Below, in pieces: positions 11,351 through 20,843 of a stretch of DNA of 27,003 bases (the stretch's first letter is position 1; every line of letters begins with the position of its first letter). Position numbers and translations under genes: made by a program. Source of the DNA: a virus. The notes under the pieces were generated by a model. That model searched no databases. It was not told the DNA's origin and saw only the letters and a program-made list of their open reading frames with translations. The DNA is taken from IMG/VR virus record IMGVR_UViG_3300020154_000014, positions 1 to 27,003 of that record. One strand, 5' to 3'.

Positions 11351-13762
11351 ATGGAAAAATTACAATTAGTAGAGGAGGAAGGTGTTGAGAAAACCTACAC
11401 CGGTAAACCTTTACAGAACATACCATATTCAGAGAAGGTAAAGGACGATAATAAGTGGGGCAAGAAGACAATGAAGTACTACATTGATCAATGCCACTAC
11501 GGACAATCACCTAACTTTTCCGTTGCAGAGTTTAGAGATAAACAGACTCTATATGATGCCTACAACAATAACATACCTCAAAGTGTTTTCGATTATGTAA
11601 CCGATCCGTTCAAAGCTCAATTAGAAAAACACAAGAGATTTCCCGCCAAGATTCGTCCTTATAATATCCTTAGACCTAATATTGATCTTCTTATAGGAGA
11701 ATGGAATAAAAGACCATTCTATTATGATGTCGTTAATGCAGATGGTGATGATGCCATTAACACATATGAGATGCATAAGACAGAGATGTATAGGTCTAAT
11801 GTAACTCAAAGATTTGTTAATACAATTAATGAACAACGAGAAAGAGCAGGGCAGGAAGCTACTGATGTACCATCTCAACCTATTCCAGATCCTACTTTGT
11901 TAATGTCGGATCTAAATGTTAATTACAAAGATGCTAAAGCACTTAAAGGATATAGAGCACTTAAGGTACTTGAACTTGAATTAAAAGTACGAGAAGTTTG
12001 GAGACAGTTATTTAAAGACTGGTTAATTGCTGGTGAAGTATATACTATGAAAGTTCCCCTTCATGGTAATATGCTTTATATACGTCTTAGCCCTAAAGCA
12101 GTAGATACAGATAGAAGTAAGTTATCTCCGGCTGTTGAAGATGGAGAGTATGCATCTGTAAGATTTAGAGTTAGTCCTTCCGATATTGTCGATTTATTCT
12201 ACGACAAACTTAAGAAAGCAGATATAAAAGAAATCGAGGCAAATCCCGGTATTAACTATACTAGTAAGGTATTTAATATCTTTAACGTAAGTGGAGAGGG
12301 AGATAAGAAGAACTTTGTTGATAAGCTTGATTTATTCTACGTTTGTTGGAAGAGTAAGAAGACTGTAGGATATTTAACTTATCCTGATCCTATAACAGGA
12401 GAAATACAACACGATATTGTTGACGAGGATTATAAGCCCCAATCAGAACTTGGTGAGGAAGTTGAGTGGGTAACAGTTAATGAAGCGTGGGAAGGATGGA
12501 GAATCGGTGATGATAAATATATAGGTATTCAACCTGTACAAGCACAACGTAATGAAATGAATAATTTCTCTACGTGTAAGCTTCCTATTAATGGTAGAAA
12601 GTTTTCTGATACAGAGAGTGAGAATATATCTGTGATGTGGTTAGGTATGCCTTACCAGATTCTATATATAGTACTTATGTATCGTTTGGAACTTACTATT
12701 GCTAAGTCTAAAGGTAAAATCATGCTGATTGATAAGCATGTTATACCAGATGAGGATGATGGTGGTGAAGAAGGATTCTTCTGGTATAGTGAGGCAATGG
12801 GTATAGCACAGATCGATGGTGATAAAGTAAGTCCTCGATTTAATCAATATCAGGTAATGGATATGTCACTCTTTAAAGATATTAAAGAGTTGATAGAGCT
12901 TACACAGTATGTAAAGAGTGAGTGGGATGAATTGATAGGTATTAACCGTCAACGTAAGGGACAGAATACTGGCTCTGATGGTAAAGGAGTTAATGAACAA
13001 TCCATATTTAGATCATCTGTTATTTCTGATCTTATTTTTACTGGATTTGAAGAATTCCTTGAAACAGAGCTTACAGGGTTACAAGATGTATCCAAGTATG
13101 CTTGGGTAGATGGTAAGAAAGGCTATTGGCGTAATGAAGCAGGTAGACTTGAGATGCTTAATCTAGATGGAGAAGATTATGTAAATAGCTCATTCGGTGT
13201 TCATGTTCAAAACATGAGTAGTTATCTGGATAAGTTTAACATGTTAAAGAACCAGATTAATGCTATAGCTCAACGTAAAGATGTTAAAACTTCCACATTA
13301 ATTGATCTTACATTTACTGAAAGTTTAACAGAACTTAAGGCACTTGTTAAGAAGGCAGAAGCTGTTGATCAAGATATAGCAAGGAAAATGGCAGAGAGTG
13401 AACAAGAGGCTCAAGCTGCTCTTGAAGAATCTAAACGTAGATGGGAAGTATTTATGCATAGTCTTAATCTTAATATGCAAGAAAGAGATTGGGATAGGAA
13501 GGATAATAATACTATACTTGCGGCTGAAATTGAAGCTGGTAAACCTGTTGAAGGTGGTGAATCAGGACTTGATTATACCGAAATACAAAAGCAAGCTAAT
13601 GATAGGTTAAAGACCATGTATGAAGCTTCTGACAAAGCTCAGAAAAATCGTTTGGAACAAGGATGGCAAGAAATTGAGCGTGAAAAGATAAGATCGAATG
13701 AAAAGATTGCTAAAGATAAGAATAGAACGATGCTTAAAAATAAGACTAGCGGAGAAAAGTAA
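11351..13762 (+). CDS. Portal protein (803 aa)
   Basis: The portal forms the dodecameric ring at one capsid vertex through which DNA is packaged and to which the tail attaches. Evidence is position directly after the terminase, length of about 800 residues typical of crAss-like portals, and an N-terminal half with KIRPYNILRPNIDLLIGEWN and KDWLIAGEVY, characteristic of this portal group. Residues about 420-600 hold the clip and stem region. Residues about 680-800 are helical and highly charged (SEQEAQAALEESKRRWEVF and onward), consistent with a long barrel extension. The C-terminus is very basic. No frameshift is seen. Identification is from recognition and synteny. Confidence 0.88.
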   Translation: MEKLQLVEEEGVEKTYTGKPLQNIPYSEKVKDDNKWGKKTMKYYIDQCHYGQSPNFSVAEFRDKQTLYDAYNNNIPQSVFDYVTDPFKAQLEKHKRFPAKIRPYNILRPNIDLLIGEWNKRPFYYDVVNADGDDAINTYEMHKTEMYRSNVTQRFVNTINEQRERAGQEATDVPSQPIPDPTLLMSDLNVNYKDAKALKGYRALKVLELELKVREVWRQLFKDWLIAGEVYTMKVPLHGNMLYIRLSPKAVDTDRSKLSPAVEDGEYASVRFRVSPSDIVDLFYDKLKKADIKEIEANPGINYTSKVFNIFNVSGEGDKKNFVDKLDLFYVCWKSKKTVGYLTYPDPITGEIQHDIVDEDYKPQSELGEEVEWVTVNEAWEGWRIGDDKYIGIQPVQAQRNEMNNFSTCKLPINGRKFSDTESENISVMWLGMPYQILYIVLMYRLELTIAKSKGKIMLIDKHVIPDEDDGGEEGFFWYSEAMGIAQIDGDKVSPRFNQYQVMDMSLFKDIKELIELTQYVKSEWDELIGINRQRKGQNTGSDGKGVNEQSIFRSSVISDLIFTGFEEFLETELTGLQDVSKYAWVDGKKGYWRNEAGRLEMLNLDGEDYVNSSFGVHVQNMSSYLDKFNMLKNQINAIAQRKDVKTSTLIDLTFTESLTELKALVKKAEAVDQDIARKMAESEQEAQAALEESKRRWEVFMHSLNLNMQERDWDRKDNNTILAAEIEAGKPVEGGESGLDYTEIQKQANDRLKTMYEASDKAQKNRLEQGWQEIEREKIRSNEKIAKDKNRTMLKNKTSGEK

Positions 13763-13805
13763 CTATAACTATTTGTATATAATTTAATTTAACCTATTTT
13801 TGAAT

Positions 13806-15005
13806 ATGTTTAGACAGAAACCTTATTTCAACACAGATGCCGGGGCAACACCCCCCGCAGGAGGTACACCCCCCGGTGCTGCGGGAGCAAGCGGTGGAGC
13901 TGGTGATCAGGGCACACCTAATCCCGAAGTAGCAGAATTACAAACACTTACGACTAAGGATGCTACAACTCTTACCGAGGTAGAAAAAACAAGACTTACA
14001 GAACTTCAAGGTAAATACGAGGTTGTTCTTAAGGATGATAAAGGTAATCCTCTTACCAAAGAACAAGTTGATCAACTAAAAGCAGAAGAAAAGAAGTTCA
14101 ATGATATTCTGGCTAAACCAGAAGAACAAAGAACACAAGAAGAGAAAGACTTTCTGAAGACTCATGCTGAAGAAGAAAAGGATGAGAGAACAGTATATCA
14201 GAAGGTTGATGAGTTTACAGGAGTACCTTACGAGATTGACTACGAAGGTATTGATCCTATGTCAATCGAAGGTATTGCACGTAGAGAGCAAGTAATTAAA
14301 GAACAGGCAGCAAAGGAATATGATCGTTCATTAAAAACCAAGTATCCAAGAGCATACCAATACATGCTTCATTTATCTCAAGGAGGTAAAGAAGAAGATT
14401 TCTTTAAACCAGAGAATCAAGACTTTTTGAGTTTAACACTTAAGAAGGATGATCCAACACAACAAGAACGTGTTTTACGTACTGCTTTAGCAGCTAAAGG
14501 TAATTCGCCTGCCATTATTGATGCCGCAGTTGCTGCCCTTAAAGATGGACAGCTATACGAAACGGCAAAGACAGAACTTGAGGCATTACAAGCTGTACAA
14601 AAGCAACGTGAACAACAAAGAGAAACACAAATAGCAGAACGCAAACGTAAGGAAGATCAAGACATTGATCAGTTTTCCAAGCAAGTTGATGATGCTATTG
14701 TAAAAGGTTTCGATGGTGTTGTCATTCCTCAAGTGGATCGTGAGAAGTTTGCTAAGTTTGTATACGATCAATTGGATTATCACAATGGTAATTTCCTTGT
14801 GGTAAAGAAGATTGAGCCTAAAGAACTTAGTAAAGTACTCAAGACAGCCTATTTCGAGTTTAAAGGGGGTGATCTGAAAGGTCTTGTAGACCGAGCAGCA
14901 GCCACTAAGAATGCACTTAAGTTTAAGAGTGCAGTCAAAACCGAGATAGTTCCTAAAGGTAGCGCAGGAGCACCTACGAAGCGTGTACCACTAGGAAGCT
15001 TATAA
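13806..15005 (+). CDS. Putative scaffold / capsid assembly protein (399 aa)
   Basis: The frame is open from a TTG at 13800, but the ATG at 13806 (MFRQKPYFNTDAGATPPAGG) is preferred. The first 45 residues are Pro/Gly/Ala-rich, low-complexity and probably disordered. The rest is highly charged and helical, rich in Glu, Lys and Gln (EEKKFNDILAKPEEQRTQEE; QKQREQQRETQIAERKRKED). Composition, lack of fixed core motifs and position between portal and major capsid genes are typical of scaffolding proteins that guide capsid assembly. The C-terminus is basic (LKFKSAVKTEIVPKGSAGAP), as scaffolds often need to bind the shell. Some phages place a protease here, but no catalytic motif was seen. The role is inferred. 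Confidence 0.65.
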   Translation: MFRQKPYFNTDAGATPPAGGTPPGAAGASGGAGDQGTPNPEVAELQTLTTKDATTLTEVEKTRLTELQGKYEVVLKDDKGNPLTKEQVDQLKAEEKKFNDILAKPEEQRTQEEKDFLKTHAEEEKDERTVYQKVDEFTGVPYEIDYEGIDPMSIEGIARREQVIKEQAAKEYDRSLKTKYPRAYQYMLHLSQGGKEEDFFKPENQDFLSLTLKKDDPTQQERVLRTALAAKGNSPAIIDAAVAALKDGQLYETAKTELEALQAVQKQREQQRETQIAERKRKEDQDIDQFSKQVDDAIVKGFDGVVIPQVDREKFAKFVYDQLDYHNGNFLVVKKIEPKELSKVLKTAYFEFKGGDLKGLVDRAAATKNALKFKSAVKTEIVPKGSAGAPTKRVPLGSL

Positions 15006-15032
15006 GTGTAAACTCTTAATTACAATAGAACA

Positions 15033-16526
15033 ATGAGAAACTTTGAGTATCAAGTCCGGGAGACGATTTTTGATGCCAAGAGTATGTTGGATGAATTGAA
15101 CTTCTACCATCAGGAGCAGGGGAAACCTTCAGAACTGACGAGGAAGCTGACATATATCCTTGGTGACTATAATCGTAACTACCCCATCTCTATGATGACG
15201 ATGGGTAACATTGCGTCTAGTTCTGCTTCACAGGAACTTGACGATGTGCAATTCACTTATCCTGTAATGGGTAGGGATGATAAAGCCTCTAGCTGTACAT
15301 CTACTACCTATTCTGCAACTGATAGACCGGGGCTTGGCTTTCAACCCTTCTATATCTGGTTTGCTGACAATTGGATCAAACGCTTTTACGTAATTGAATC
15401 TCCTCGTGGTATTCAGGCTTACGTAATGGAAGATCCTATTCAGGATGGTGATCAGTGGCGTTATAAGGTGCAGCTCGATCCCGCCGAAGAGGATGATTAC
15501 TGCCCTGTTAGTGAACTCCAAAATGGTTCTCTTTGGGTCGAGTTGAACGTGCAAGTTGCTGAATCTGAATCAAGAGGAAGCCGCGCTAAGATGGCGATGC
15601 CGGGTAAATGGAAGAACCAAATGGGTTTTATCCGTGCCTCTATGGAATGGGCAGGTAACTCTGCTAACAAAGTCATGAACATCAATGTTAAAACCGATAA
15701 AGGTGATAGCAGCGGATGGATGGACTTCTTCATGTGGCAATTTGAGAAGCGGTGGTTGAACGAACAGGAACATGCTTACTGGTATAGCAGATACAACCGT
15801 CTTGCTGATGGTAGCATTCCTCTCAAAGACCTGCTTACAGGAAAGGTAATCCCTCGGGGTTCTGGTTTGATTGAGCAAATTCAGAATAAGAGTACACACT
15901 CTAAACTCAGCTACTCAAGTCTTGTTAATAAGATTGGTGATGCTCTCTTTGGACAAGATGATACTGGTGGAATGAGTATTACTCTCCATACTGGTCTTGG
16001 TGGTATCAGAGATTTTGATAATGCTATGAAAGATCAGGGTATTCGTCTCTTGACGGATTTCACAGGTGTCGCGGATAAGTTCGTAACTGGAAGTGGTCGT
16101 GAACTTATGCTTGGAGGCTTCTTTAATGGCTTCTATCACGTAGATGGATACGTTATTAAGGTGAAACACAATCCTATCTTTGATAAGGGAAGGATTGCGC
16201 TTAAGTCTCCTCGTCACCCTGAAACAGGTTTCCCGCTGGAATCACATCGTCTTGTCTTTATTGATGATAACGATTATGATGGACAGCCTAACATACAGCA
16301 TGTTAGCCAGAAAGGACGTACCTATATGCATGGTATTGTTCCCGGTATGACTCCTATGCCTCGTAGCTTGCAGATCATGAACGGATTGAAGTCTACAGAT
16401 AATGAAGTAGCTCAGATTCTCTCAACGGAAACTGACAAATCTAGCTATCATAGATTTAAGTCCTGCGGTGTTCAGCAACTAAGAAGCACCAAGAGTTTCG
16501 ATATGCAGTGTGTAGCCGGACTTTAA
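15033..16526 (+). CDS. Major capsid protein (497 aa)
   Basis: The product starts MRNFEYQVRETIFDAKSMLD and has the length (about 490-500) and sequence flavour of crAss-like major capsid proteins with the HK97 fold. Recognisable parts are NRNYPISMMTMGNIASSSA near the N-terminus, PGLGFQPFYIWFADNWIKRF at about 95-115, and a C-terminal region with HGIVPGMTPM. The protein has many aromatic residues and no signal peptide. Codon choice and composition are less AT-biased than its neighbours, as expected for a highly expressed gene. A strong terminator follows directly. Identification is by recognition and synteny; no alignment was run. Confidence 0.88.
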   Translation: MRNFEYQVRETIFDAKSMLDELNFYHQEQGKPSELTRKLTYILGDYNRNYPISMMTMGNIASSSASQELDDVQFTYPVMGRDDKASSCTSTTYSATDRPGLGFQPFYIWFADNWIKRFYVIESPRGIQAYVMEDPIQDGDQWRYKVQLDPAEEDDYCPVSELQNGSLWVELNVQVAESESRGSRAKMAMPGKWKNQMGFIRASMEWAGNSANKVMNINVKTDKGDSSGWMDFFMWQFEKRWLNEQEHAYWYSRYNRLADGSIPLKDLLTGKVIPRGSGLIEQIQNKSTHSKLSYSSLVNKIGDALFGQDDTGGMSITLHTGLGGIRDFDNAMKDQGIRLLTDFTGVADKFVTGSGRELMLGGFFNGFYHVDGYVIKVKHNPIFDKGRIALKSPRHPETGFPLESHRLVFIDDNDYDGQPNIQHVSQKGRTYMHGIVPGMTPMPRSLQIMNGLKSTDNEVAQILSTETDKSSYHRFKSCGVQQLRSTKSFDMQCVAGL

Positions 16527-16555
16527 TAGTTAGGTTTGGGTATAAAGTAGAAAGC

Positions 16556-16580
16556 AAAGGGAGAGAGTTTCTCTCCCTTT
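16556..16580 (+). terminator. Terminator after the major capsid gene
   Basis: A perfect 10-bp stem (16556-16565 with 16571-16580) with loop AGTTT is followed by CTTTT. It lies 30 bases after the capsid stop. Stopping or reducing read-through here would help set high capsid output relative to the distal tail genes. The A-run on the other side also allows function in both directions. Confidence 0.85.
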
Positions 16581-16603
16581 CTTTTAACTAAAAGATTAAT
16601 TAC

Positions 16604-16837
16604 ATGAAACCAACAATAGGGAGAATAGTACATTACAGAACTACTAAAGACGACCGTACTGTACTTGGTAATACTGGTGGTTGGGAAGCAAGTCTTCTAC
16701 CTGCTATTATTACAGCCACTCATAGTGATACATGTGTTAATATACAAGTATTTGCTGATGGTCGTCAGAATCTATGGAAGACTTCTGTTAATGAAGGAGA
16801 TGGAGAAGGTCAGTGGTCATGGCCCGTAAAAGAGTAA
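16604..16837 (+). CDS. Small beta-barrel-type phage protein (77 aa)
   Basis: A 77-residue protein opening MKPTIGRIVHYRT, with LLPAIITATHSDTCVNIQVF in the middle and GQWSWPVKE at the end. This order (GRIVHY, AxI strand, VNIxVF, W-W-P) is known to me from a widespread small phage protein group with an SH3-like beta barrel and unknown role. It is the first gene after the capsid terminator. A virion decoration or head-completion function is possible but not shown. Confidence 0.65.
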   Translation: MKPTIGRIVHYRTTKDDRTVLGNTGGWEASLLPAIITATHSDTCVNIQVFADGRQNLWKTSVNEGDGEGQWSWPVKE

Positions 16838-16855
16838 CAAACAATTATTATAAAT

Positions 16856-17827
16856 ATGCCAAGTAAGAAAATATACATTAAGAGAAACCGACCTTTCGTA
16901 CATGAACAATTAAGAAGTACGGAAGCCCAAGAGTATTTATCATACTCAAAGAGGGGTATAGGATCATACTATGCCAGCAAGAACTCAAGTCGTCAAGGTA
17001 CCGGATTAAGCGATGAGGAAGTCAAGTTACTTTTACCTCAGATATTGGATATCCGCCCAGATGATATGGAGTTCCGTAAGAAGGTTGCAGCATTCTATAT
17101 TGAGATCAACACACCCGTTCCTCATGAAAGAGGTACTGAATTAGAGATTGGTCTTGAGTTAGATAATGATAAGCCTGTTACGGATTACATTGAAAAGGAG
17201 GAAAAGGATAAAGAAGGTAAGCCAATTAGAGTTTATAATCTACCGATTAACATTGAGGACTATGTTCGTTACCGTCATGCTCTAAAGCATCCTCATTGTG
17301 CCCCAAGTCCTGAATTAGCTAAAGGTAATCAAACAGTAGATTACTACATAGAAGATCCTGAGAAAGTACTCGTTAATCAGATCAACACAGTAGATTACGC
17401 TGATAAGGCACTTCAAATGTATCAACAGATACGGAATGAGCCTAAGAAGATTAAGATGATTCTAACTCTTCTTCAGATGGAATTACCAAGGAAATCTGCT
17501 GGTCAGCCCGTTATTGTTGAGAAGCTTACGGATGAGGAACGTGTCTTATATGTGAGACAGCTTGCCATGAATAAGGCAGAGAAGTTTCTTAGAGTAGCAG
17601 AAGATAAATTCCTTCAACAGAAGTACATACTTAATGAACTCATTAGTGTAAATCTTCTTAAGAGAGCAGGTACTAGCATCCTTGTTACTAGTTCTAGTGA
17701 ACCACTAGGAATAAATGAGAATGATGCAGTAAAGAATCTCTTTGAAGATCCTGCTAAGGCTCCATTGCTTGCACTTCTGAAAGAGGAGTTTAGAGCAATC
17801 AAAGATAGACAGAATATACAAGTATGA
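16856..17827 (+). CDS. Putative virion protein of the head-tail module (323 aa)
   Basis: A charged, mostly helical 323-residue protein. The N-terminus is very basic (PSKKIYIKRNRPFVHEQLRS). The middle has an acidic segment (VTDYIEKEEKDKEGKPIRVY). The C-terminal half is helical (LQMYQQIRNEPKKIKMILTL). No enzyme motif was seen. It overlaps the next gene by an ATGA junction and lies between the capsid and tail genes, which in crAss-like phages encode auxiliary capsid, ring and cargo proteins. A structural or internal virion role is likely but is inferred from position. Confidence 0.6.
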   Translation: MPSKKIYIKRNRPFVHEQLRSTEAQEYLSYSKRGIGSYYASKNSSRQGTGLSDEEVKLLLPQILDIRPDDMEFRKKVAAFYIEINTPVPHERGTELEIGLELDNDKPVTDYIEKEEKDKEGKPIRVYNLPINIEDYVRYRHALKHPHCAPSPELAKGNQTVDYYIEDPEKVLVNQINTVDYADKALQMYQQIRNEPKKIKMILTLLQMELPRKSAGQPVIVEKLTDEERVLYVRQLAMNKAEKFLRVAEDKFLQQKYILNELISVNLLKRAGTSILVTSSSEPLGINENDAVKNLFEDPAKAPLLALLKEEFRAIKDRQNIQV

Positions 17828-18882
17828 CCGTAAGAGAACTTATCATTGAGGTTCTACAGCAAGTTCAGCGGAAGAATTCCTTTAAGAGGGATTCTACTGC
17901 TGAACAAGCTATTATATGGAGATTGAATACAGCGCAGAATCGACTCATTAAGAGTTGGATAAAGCCTGATCCAAATAACCCTAACAAGTTTTTGATAGAT
18001 CAGAAAGCTAATAGTGATATTCAACGTCTTATTAAACCCAACCAAACGCTACGTACTATTATCGATTCCGATAATAGAGTATATGCGTATTTACCAAACG
18101 ACTTTAGATATTTAATAAATGACCGAAGTAGAATACTTGAAGATTGTAAAGACTCATTTGCAAATGCGGAAGATCCTACTAGTTATCCGAGAACGGTTAC
18201 AGCAATCAAATTCACAGAAGCCGCAGTAGCAACACCTAACTATTATAAGGATATCATAATTACCATAGGTAGTTCAACTGAAACAATCAGTACTAATGGA
18301 GTTCCTAATGTAAAGGAGAAGTTTGAACTCATCGATTACATAATCAGTGAAGTACGAAGAAGAGGATATAATCTATATTGGGAAAAGTTTGATACTTGTT
18401 TCAGACCTGATTGTTTCATATTTGTTCCAGAGGTGGGTACAAGTCCTACTATTACAATCAGAGTAGATGGTACGGAATTAACTAAATCAAGTGTTGCCCT
18501 TAGTTCCGTCCGTAAGTATAAGACTATCGATCCTAGCGAGACTTCTACACCTATAAATAGGGGCTACAAGGGGGACTTCCTCTATGATGCTGTCCAACAT
18601 AACTATTACGATCAGTCTTTACCAGACAGTCCTGTGAGCCAATTGGCAGACGGAAAGATTTATGTTCATAGTAGTGAAAGATTCATAGTTTCTGAGATAA
18701 TTATGGATTACATTCGATCCCCTCGTAGAATAAGCTTATATTTGAATCATAGTTGTGAACTGGATGAGAGCGTACATGAGGAAGTTTGTTCTATAGCTGC
18801 TGAAATGATACTTGGTAATATAGAAGCTCCTAACTACCCTCTAAAGGTTCAAGAAAATATTAACCGCTTAGAAAAAACTTAA
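17824..18882 (+). CDS. Putative head-tail ring or tail protein (352 aa)
   Basis: The N-terminal region is helical (MTVRELIIEVLQQVQRKNS) and is followed by RVYAYLPNDFRYLINDRSRI, a LPxDF segment like those in connector and tail-ring proteins of Bacteroidota phages. A middle region is beta-rich (CFRPDCFIFVPEVG). The C-terminal third has DYIRSPRRISLYLNHSCELD and a final helical segment ending near the stop. Such proteins often form rings below the portal. Translation is coupled to the previous gene. The exact ring cannot be named without a structure comparison. Confidence 0.6.
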   Translation: MTVRELIIEVLQQVQRKNSFKRDSTAEQAIIWRLNTAQNRLIKSWIKPDPNNPNKFLIDQKANSDIQRLIKPNQTLRTIIDSDNRVYAYLPNDFRYLINDRSRILEDCKDSFANAEDPTSYPRTVTAIKFTEAAVATPNYYKDIIITIGSSTETISTNGVPNVKEKFELIDYIISEVRRRGYNLYWEKFDTCFRPDCFIFVPEVGTSPTITIRVDGTELTKSSVALSSVRKYKTIDPSETSTPINRGYKGDFLYDAVQHNYYDQSLPDSPVSQLADGKIYVHSSERFIVSEIIMDYIRSPRRISLYLNHSCELDESVHEEVCSIAAEMILGNIEAPNYPLKVQENINRLEKT

Positions 18883-18888
18883 AGAAAC

Positions 18889-20124
18889 ATGGCAACACGG
18901 AAGAAATTCGCTCGTAAAACCCAAGGTGTTAATCAGCAAGTTATTGTTGCAAAGGCAATCAATATTACTACTGATACTACACTCGCTGACTTTATCGCTA
19001 ATGCTCCACTTGGAGAGGTAGGAGTATATGATGGTAATGGCGCCCTTCACACGGACCTAATTGGTGCAACTGAAGAGTTCTTTTTTGTGATCAAAACTAC
19101 TGAAGGTATTAAACGTAGTAATACGTACCTTAAGAGTGAAACAGTAGCAAGGAAGAAAGCTTATGTGGCACCTGTTAAACAAGTAGCAGCTATTGGATGG
19201 ACTGGTAGTGGTGGAGCACTTAACAATGCTACTATTGCAGCAGGGCAGATTTTCAGTTTCAAAGTTATTGAAACTACCGAAGGTTATGATCCATATCCTC
19301 AGTGGTTGTATGAAGAAACTGCAAAGTCAACTGATGCTACGATGGACGTTATTCAGAGACTTGCAAAGAAGGTCAATGACGACAATGCTATTGAGCATAA
19401 ACTCAATAGGAGACTTGTAAATGCTATTGTTAAAGCAGATGCTACCTATGGTAACTACGCTATGACAGGTACTACTCCTACAGTTACTGTAACTAATGGT
19501 TCTACAGCAGTTACGCTAGGTGGTACTACTCCTACTATTGATGTTGCTGTTGGAGATTATATCTCTTTTGATGCTGCCGCAGCTCCTACTGATTCAGTTG
19601 GAGATATCTATAAAGTAACAGCAATCTCTGCTGGTGTTGGCTTTACACTCAATCGTCCTTACCAAGGTGTTACTCAAACCTTTACTGAAGCTGAAGCTGA
19701 AGGTACAAGGGTGAAGAAAGTAACTTCAATTGTACAAATTGGTTTGAGACTTACTGCCATAGATACAGATACTCACTTCCGTCTTGCAGTACAGGAAGAA
19801 CTTATCAATGCTGATATTGATAATGCAGTTACAGCATTTGTAAGGGGTAATGGTACATATGATCAAGTAGCAGCACTTGAAAAAGAAGGTAATACCTTCG
19901 CAGGTGAAACTACTCAGAACGCTGCATTCAAAGAGAAGTTTGGAACTCAAGACCTCTTTGCAGTTGACGGCGAGACTTATGATATCATCACTTTCCAAGC
20001 ACTCTCTGGTGAGAAGGGTATTGCACCAGAAGCAGTACATTACGAAAGAAAGCAAATTACCGTAGCAGTGGCTAAATCTTCGGGTAACGTAGATTCCACT
20101 TTAGATACCTTGTTTGGTCTGTAA
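18889..20124 (+). CDS. Putative tail tube/barrel-like virion protein (411 aa)
   Basis: The protein has a basic N-terminus (MATRKKFARKTQGVNQQ) and a beta-rich body. An insert at about 195-265 is Thr/Val/Gly-rich (MTGTTPTVTVTNGSTAVTLG) and looks like an Ig-like or beta-sandwich decoration domain. Flanking it are a helix (STDATMDVIQRLAKKVNDDN) and a C-terminal beta section ending KSSGNVDSTLDTLFGL. This layout, a beta protein with an inserted sandwich domain, fits tail tube or tail hub proteins. It is followed by a strong hairpin, so it may be produced in larger amounts than the next genes. Placement as barrel or hub is inferred. Confidence 0.6.
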   Translation: MATRKKFARKTQGVNQQVIVAKAINITTDTTLADFIANAPLGEVGVYDGNGALHTDLIGATEEFFFVIKTTEGIKRSNTYLKSETVARKKAYVAPVKQVAAIGWTGSGGALNNATIAAGQIFSFKVIETTEGYDPYPQWLYEETAKSTDATMDVIQRLAKKVNDDNAIEHKLNRRLVNAIVKADATYGNYAMTGTTPTVTVTNGSTAVTLGGTTPTIDVAVGDYISFDAAAAPTDSVGDIYKVTAISAGVGFTLNRPYQGVTQTFTEAEAEGTRVKKVTSIVQIGLRLTAIDTDTHFRLAVQEELINADIDNAVTAFVRGNGTYDQVAALEKEGNTFAGETTQNAAFKEKFGTQDLFAVDGETYDIITFQALSGEKGIAPEAVHYERKQITVAVAKSSGNVDSTLDTLFGL

Positions 20125-20146
20125 GCGTCAAAGTACAGCCGAGAAT

Positions 20147-20180
20147 TAAGGTGGTCGCAGACGGCGGCTACCTTATTTCT
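20147..20180 (+). terminator. Terminator or attenuator after the 411-aa gene
   Basis: A 12-bp stem (20147-20158 with 20164-20175, two G-U pairs) with loop AGACG is followed by TTTCTGTT. It is the only strong hairpin between 20124 and the next ATG at 20196. It probably reduces read-through into the distal tail genes. It also argues that the next gene does not start at the upstream GTG at 20151, which is inside this stem. Confidence 0.75.
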
Positions 20181-20195
20181 GTTAAATTAAAGTAC

Positions 20196-20843
20196 ATGGC
20201 GACACTACAACAAGCAGCAAGTTATCTCGCGGAAAGAGCAGGTAAGAAAACCGACATTCCCTTTATTAGGGAAATGAAGGATCTTGTTGTTGTTATTAGT
20301 GCAAGATTCAAAGCTGATACTCTTGGTAAAACTCCCTCCTTAGATAAGTACTATCTTCAACGTTTCAACGTACCACTTCAAGCAGTAGATAAATCAGATG
20401 AATGTAATGCTGATATTGCTAAGTGTGATAAAGTTTTTAGAAGTATAGAAAAAGTACCTTCTCCACTTAGGTACACAACAAATCCCTTCTCATACGTAGG
20501 TGCCCCAGATGGTAGTCATGGTTTTGGTTGGACTACTTTTGGTACAGAACCTAAAAGACAACTTAAAAAACTTACAGGTCAATTTCCCCGCCATACTTAT
20601 ATAAATGAGTATATTTATATCTTCAACAAGGATATTGATGAAATAGGGGTAGAGGGAGTCTTTTCTGATCCTCGTGCCGTAGCTAAATTCAAATGTGGTG
20701 GTAAACCCTGTTATTCAGATGAAAGTGAATTTCCGATTGATGAGCAATTGCTTAAGCTAGTCTATGATGAAATAATAACTAAACATCTTAGACTTATCAT
20801 ACCTAATGAAAAGATACTTATAAAGGAAGATAAGAATGTCTGA
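20196..20843 (+). CDS. Putative tail or ring protein (215 aa)
   Basis: The frame is open from a GTG at 20151, but that lies inside the hairpin; the ATG at 20196 (MATLQQAASYLAERAGKKTD) is the likely start. The protein has a central segment RYTTNPFSYVGAPDGSHGFG, a signature I associate with a conserved tail-region protein of Bacteroidota phages, then a C-terminal basic helix pair. There is no enzyme motif. It overlaps the next start by 8 bases, typical of the block 20196-22255. Virion function is inferred from context. Confidence 0.6.
   Translation: MATLQQAASYLAERAGKKTDIPFIREMKDLVVVISARFKADTLGKTPSLDKYYLQRFNVPLQAVDKSDECNADIAKCDKVFRSIEKVPSPLRYTTNPFSYVGAPDGSHGFGWTTFGTEPKRQLKKLTGQFPRHTYINEYIYIFNKDIDEIGVEGVFSDPRAVAKFKCGGKPCYSDESEFPIDEQLLKLVYDEIITKHLRLIIPNEKILIKEDKNV

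Noticed and set aside
13800-13805. TTG start at 13800 for the scaffold-like gene
   Set aside because: An ATG lies two codons downstream and starts a more plausible N-terminus.
15033-16217. Long leftward frames across the capsid gene
   Set aside because: They mirror the high-expression coding of the capsid gene on the other strand and have no start context or homology pattern.
20151-20195. GTG start at 20151 for the 215-aa gene
   Set aside because: It lies inside a strong terminator hairpin (20147-20175), and the ATG at 20196 follows it with normal spacing.
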